Shown here: positions 21,646 through 24,811 of the stretch, one piece after another
How the letters are laid out: each line of letters begins with the position of its first letter
How positions within the stretch are numbered: position 1 is the stretch's first letter
Notes under the pieces: generated by a model
Told to the model about the DNA's origin: nothing
The model's database searches: none
The model's input: the letters and a program-made list of their open reading frames with translations, nothing else
Program-made: the position numbers and the translations under genes
NCBI GenBank assembly: GCA_965662725.1
Contig: CBFIIT010000025.1
Span: forward strand, 1-24,811
Reading direction: 5' to 3'
Source of the DNA: UBA8337 sp965662725
Lineage (GTDB): Bacteria > Pseudomonadota > Alphaproteobacteria > RS24
DNA: 24,811 bases

Positions 21646-23649
21646 CTATTCTTCGCCCGTATCAATGGCAATCATCAGATCATCGGCTGCCACTTGTGCG
21701 TCAGCGACCACCAATACATCTTCCACAGTGCCGTCAATGCTGGCCAAAATTTCATGCTGCATTTTCATCGCTTCAATAATCGCCAGACGGTCACCAACCG
21801 CAATCGTGTCGCCTTTATTGACAAACAACTCAATTACCTTGCCGTGCATTGGTGCGGTTACTTTGCTGCCATCGCCGGCTTCATCACCCGCCGCATTGCG
21901 CATCAGCAAATTGCTGCAGCTAAAGCTCACCCCGTCAATCGTCGCATATAGCGTCTCGCCATTCAGAAAGGCTTGGCTGACAAATTGGTGGCCGTTTGAG
22001 TTCAACACCATATGCGTGCCCTCATGCGTACCCACATCCAACTCAATAATCTCTTCGCCAATATGCACTGCATAATGGGTCGGGCTTTTGGAGCGCACGG
22101 AAACCGAAACTTCCGCCTCGCCAATCGCCAGCTTATAGGGCGTGCGCAAACTGTCATCGCTGGTAAAATTTATCAGCCCTTGCGGCACTGCCATGGCTTT
22201 GGCGCGCGCTGTTTCACGGTCACAAATAAAATGCCGAACCGCCAAAACAGCGATTTGCGTGGCATCTGCCTCAGGCGCGGCCAACTCTTCGGCGGTAAAG
22301 TTTTCGGCAATAAAGGCGGTCGAAAAATCACCCGAAACGAAATCCGGTTTTTCCAAACAGGCGATTAAGAAATCGCGATTGGTTTTCGGGCCGAATAAAG
22401 CCGTGTCGGTCAATGCTTCGACCATCAGCTTGCGCGCCGCTTCGCGGGTCGGGCCGGTGGTAATAAGCTTGGCAATCATTGGGTCATAAAAAGGGGAAAT
22501 TTCCTGCCCACCACGAATACCCGTATCGTAACGCACACCATCGCGCGCCACTTGCTCAAAACAGGCAACAGTGCCGGTGCTCGGCAAAAACCCTTTGGTC
22601 GGGTCTTCCGCATAAAGCCGCACTTCAATTGAATGGCCGTTAAGCGTGACATCATCTTGTGTCAGTCCCAGCATCTCGCCTTCGGCCACTTTAATTTGCA
22701 GTGCCACCAAATCGAGACCGGTTACTTCCTCAGTGACCGGATGCTCGACTTGCAAGCGCGTATTCATTTCCAGAAAATAGAAACTGCCATTGGCATCGAG
22801 CAAAAACTCAACCGTGCCGGCGCCGCGATAATCAATCGACTTGGCCGCATCGACCGCCGCTTTGCCCATGGCGGCGCGCAGCTCTTCGGTCATCACCGGG
22901 CACGGCGCCTCTTCAATCACTTTTTGATGGCGGCGTTGTACCGAACAATCGCGCTCACCCAAATGAATGACATTGCCATGCGTATCGGCAAATACCTGAA
23001 TTTCCACATGTCGTGGCTGCACAATGGCTTTTTCCAAAATCAACTCGCCGGAGCCGAAAGCGTTTTCAGCCTCAGAACGGGCAGTTGAAATCGCCGCCGC
23101 CAGTCCGTCAGCCGCCTCAACCAGACGCATGCCGCGGCCACCGCCGCCGGCCGCCGCTTTCACCATAATCGGAAAGCCTATTTTCTCGCCTTCGGCAATC
23201 AGCACATCATCGCTTTGGTCTTCGCCCTCATAGCCCGGCACGCATGGCACATCGGCCTCAATCATCCGCCGCTTCGCCGCCGCCTTATTGCCCATCAAGT
23301 CAATCGCCTCGGCAGTCGGACCGATAAAAGTCAGTCCGGCTTTTTCAACCATCGCCGAAAACTCGGCATTTTCGGATAAAAATCCATAACCCGGATGAAT
23401 GGCGTCAGACCCGCTTTGTTTCGCGGCGTCGATAATTTTCTCCGCCACCAAATAGCTTTGCCCGACCGGACCGGGGCCGATTAACAATGCTTCATCAGCC
23501 ATGCTGACATGAGGGGCATCGGCGTCAGCTTGTGAATAAACCGCTACTGTGCGAATGCCCAAATCATGCGCCGTGCGCATCACGCGACAGGCAATCTCGC
23601 CACGATTGGCGACCAGAATTTTGCGAATGGTATTTTTCTGCGCCGACAT
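21646..23649 (-). CDS. Biotin-dependent acyl-CoA carboxylase alpha subunit (methylcrotonyl/geranyl-CoA type)
   Basis: The 667-aa subunit has a biotin carboxylase domain at the N-terminus (KILVANRGEIACRV, then the ATP-grasp loop KAAAGGGGRGM and EMNTRLQVEHPVTEEVTG), a linker, and a C-terminal biotinyl domain with EAMKMQHE, biotinylated at Lys629. It carboxylates biotin with ATP and bicarbonate for transfer by the beta subunit, encoded two genes upstream. The order beta subunit, hydratase, alpha subunit equals liuB-liuC-liuD (leucine breakdown) and atuC-E-F (acyclic terpene breakdown); sequence reading cannot decide between them. The start at ATG 23649 is chosen for AGGAG (23655-23659) 5 nt upstream; an earlier in-frame start inside the hydratase gene lacks this. 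Confidence 0.92.
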   Translation of the reverse strand: MSAQKNTIRKILVANRGEIACRVMRTAHDLGIRTVAVYSQADADAPHVSMADEALLIGPGPVGQSYLVAEKIIDAAKQSGSDAIHPGYGFLSENAEFSAMVEKAGLTFIGPTAEAIDLMGNKAAAKRRMIEADVPCVPGYEGEDQSDDVLIAEGEKIGFPIMVKAAAGGGGRGMRLVEAADGLAAAISTARSEAENAFGSGELILEKAIVQPRHVEIQVFADTHGNVIHLGERDCSVQRRHQKVIEEAPCPVMTEELRAAMGKAAVDAAKSIDYRGAGTVEFLLDANGSFYFLEMNTRLQVEHPVTEEVTGLDLVALQIKVAEGEMLGLTQDDVTLNGHSIEVRLYAEDPTKGFLPSTGTVACFEQVARDGVRYDTGIRGGQEISPFYDPMIAKLITTGPTREAARKLMVEALTDTALFGPKTNRDFLIACLEKPDFVSGDFSTAFIAENFTAEELAAPEADATQIAVLAVRHFICDRETARAKAMAVPQGLINFTSDDSLRTPYKLAIGEAEVSVSVRSKSPTHYAVHIGEEIIELDVGTHEGTHMVLNSNGHQFVSQAFLNGETLYATIDGVSFSCSNLLMRNAAGDEAGDGSKVTAPMHGKVIELFVNKGDTIAVGDRLAIIEAMKMQHEILASIDGTVEDVLVVADAQVAADDLMIAIDTGEE

Positions 23650-23651
23650 GA

Positions 23652-24455
23652 TTACTCCTGCACCCAATTCGGTTTGCGTTTTTCAAGAAAAGAAGCCACG
23701 CCCTCCTTGCCTTCATCGCTCTTGACGCTGTTGGCAAAAGCCTCGCCTGCGTAACGTATCATCGCCACATCATCGAGATGCTTATTGGCTTCAAGCAATT
23801 CCTTTGTCGCCGCATTGGCACCGGGCGCACAACGGCGCACGCCGGCGACCAATTCAGCCAATTGCGCTTCTGCTGCAGCCATATCATCGACCGGAAAATC
23901 AACCAGACCATAATCAGCCCCTTGCGCCGCGGTAAACCGATGGCCGGTCAACATAATGCGCCGCGCTTGAATATCGCCGGTGCGGGCGACGATATAACGA
24001 CCGATTTGCGCCGGCACAATGCCGATAGCGGTTTCGGTTAAAGCCATTTTCGTATCCTTCACCGCAATCACAATATCTGCCGCCGAGGCCATACCCAGCC
24101 CACCGGCCATGGCCGCGCCATGCAGCACAAAAATAATCACTTGCGGCATGGACCGGACAGTTAAGAAAAAGCGGCCCATTTTGGAACTGTCTTCGATTAC
24201 CTCTTCATCCGTGCGCACCGCTTGGAAATTATTTTTAAAACCCTTCAAATCACCACCGGCACAAAACACCTCGCCCTTGCCGCGCACGGTGACGCCACGA
24301 ATATCATTACGGGTTTTCAGATAATCAAACACCGCCTGCAATTCGGACATCAGCTCATCCGACATCGCATTGCGCGCATCCGGCCTGTTCAACCAGACGG
24401 TAGCCCAATCGCGGTCTTCTTCAAGAATAACAACATCTGTTTCCGGCGCTTGCAT
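23652..24455 (-). CDS. Enoyl-CoA hydratase/isomerase family (methylglutaconyl/isohexenylglutaconyl-CoA hydratase-like)
   Basis: The 267-aa crotonase-fold protein has the oxyanion-hole segments FCAGGDLKGF (64-73) and HGAAMAGGLG (112-121). Of the two catalytic glutamates of classical enoyl-CoA hydratase, the second is kept (Glu141 in LTETAIG) while the first position is Gly121, as in LiuC/AtuE-like hydratases. It probably hydrates the product of the carboxylase encoded on either side. AAGGGG about 6 nt upstream of the ATG supports the start at 24455. The stop is 2 nt before the alpha-subunit start, indicating coupling. Confidence 0.88.
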   Translation of the reverse strand: MQAPETDVVILEEDRDWATVWLNRPDARNAMSDELMSELQAVFDYLKTRNDIRGVTVRGKGEVFCAGGDLKGFKNNFQAVRTDEEVIEDSSKMGRFFLTVRSMPQVIIFVLHGAAMAGGLGMASAADIVIAVKDTKMALTETAIGIVPAQIGRYIVARTGDIQARRIMLTGHRFTAAQGADYGLVDFPVDDMAAAEAQLAELVAGVRRCAPGANAATKELLEANKHLDDVAMIRYAGEAFANSVKSDEGKEGVASFLEKRKPNWVQE

Positions 24456-24476
24456 GATAATCCCCTTACATATCCC

Positions 24477-24811
24477 TTACATACGGCCAACGCCAAAGGC
24501 GTTCGGGTTCAAGGTGCGGTGTTCTCGCTCCCAAATGGTTTCCAGCGTAAAGCCCAAAATCTTGCGCGTATCGCGCGGATCTACCACCCCATGGTCCAGC
24601 AAACGACCGGATGTGAAAAACGCATCTTCTTGGGCGGCAAACACGGCTTCAATGGCAGCACGCTGTTTGGCCAGCGCCTCCATATCGGGTTCTGTGCCGC
24701 GCCGCTTGGCAGCGTTTATGGCCACGGTTTCCATTGTTCCGGCCGCGCTTTCCCCACTCATCACACCGGTCATGGCCCCCGGCCATGTAAACAAAAAGTC
24801 AGGGTTAAAGC
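24477..24811 (-). CDS. Acyl-CoA carboxylase beta subunit (carboxyltransferase), C-terminal part, cut by window edge
   Basis: Only about 110 C-terminal residues are present; the frame continues past the right edge without a start. Visible blocks are FLFTWPGAMTGVMSGESAAGTM and, further on, GRLLDHGVVDPRDTRKILGF, both typical of the second carboxyltransferase half in methylcrotonyl- and geranyl-CoA carboxylases; the end TLNPNAFGVGRM is the common C-terminus of that group. It transfers CO2 from biotin to the acyl-CoA and pairs with the alpha subunit at 21646-23649. It is the most upstream operon gene in the window and is followed 21 nt later by the hydratase start. Confidence 0.88.
   Translation of the reverse strand, partial: FNPDFLFTWPGAMTGVMSGESAAGTMETVAINAAKRRGTEPDMEALAKQRAAIEAVFAAQEDAFFTSGRLLDHGVVDPRDTRKILGFTLETIWEREHRTLNPNAFGVGRM

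Overview
The window looks like chromosomal DNA from a marine, proteorhodopsin-bearing alphaproteobacterium. The grounds are a green-type proteorhodopsin, a GC-rich compact gene layout with many ATGA overlaps and touching convergent 3' ends, a carboxyspermidine-type polyamine operon, a PCuAC copper chaperone, and an acyl-CoA carboxylase operon. A SAR116, PS1 or similar clade is a guess from gene content; no rRNA or phylogenetic marker is present.

Layout. 1-630: the tail of an unidentified gene and a small two-helix membrane protein. 631-1085: a gene-free stretch packed with short palindromes. 1086-4122: a distinctly more A/T-rich three-gene cassette, translationally coupled by overlaps: a beta-class DNA methyltransferase fused to an HNH nuclease, a TcmP protein, and a three-Cys-motif (phage Gp37/Gp68, DUF5131) protein. 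It ends at a bidirectional terminator. The cassette looks like a mobile DNA-modification or defence-type unit; its methyltransferase motif IV reads APPF instead of DPPF.

4177-8571: a membrane-anchored quinohemoprotein alcohol dehydrogenase (minus strand) lies back to back with a Baeyer-Villiger-type flavin monooxygenase and a PCuAC copper chaperone (plus strand). 8568-10506: an unknown 173-aa protein, proteorhodopsin with its own strong terminator, and an NTF2-like protein. 10576-12125: zinc importer genes znuC and znuB, without znuA or zur. 12118-13932: an exported DUF3604 protein. 13997-14081: a probable small RNA on the plus strand with two hairpins that show anti-Shine-Dalgarno loops.

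14084-17318 (minus): a three-gene polyamine operon, carboxy(nor)spermidine synthase, its decarboxylase and an agmatinase-family ureohydrolase. 17461-18532 (plus): a GIY-YIG protein and an acyl-CoA thioesterase. 18554-24811 (minus): a tightly spaced operon, in transcription order carboxyltransferase (cut by the window edge), enoyl-CoA hydratase, biotin-dependent carboxylase alpha subunit, TIGR03084 protein, biotin synthase, acyl-CoA dehydrogenase. It resembles leucine or acyclic-terpene catabolic operons, and the co-located bioB would supply the carboxylase cofactor.

The most interesting points are the anti-SD small RNA candidate (13997-14081), the methyltransferase-HNH/TcmP/three-Cys cassette with an altered catalytic motif, and the palindrome array beside it.
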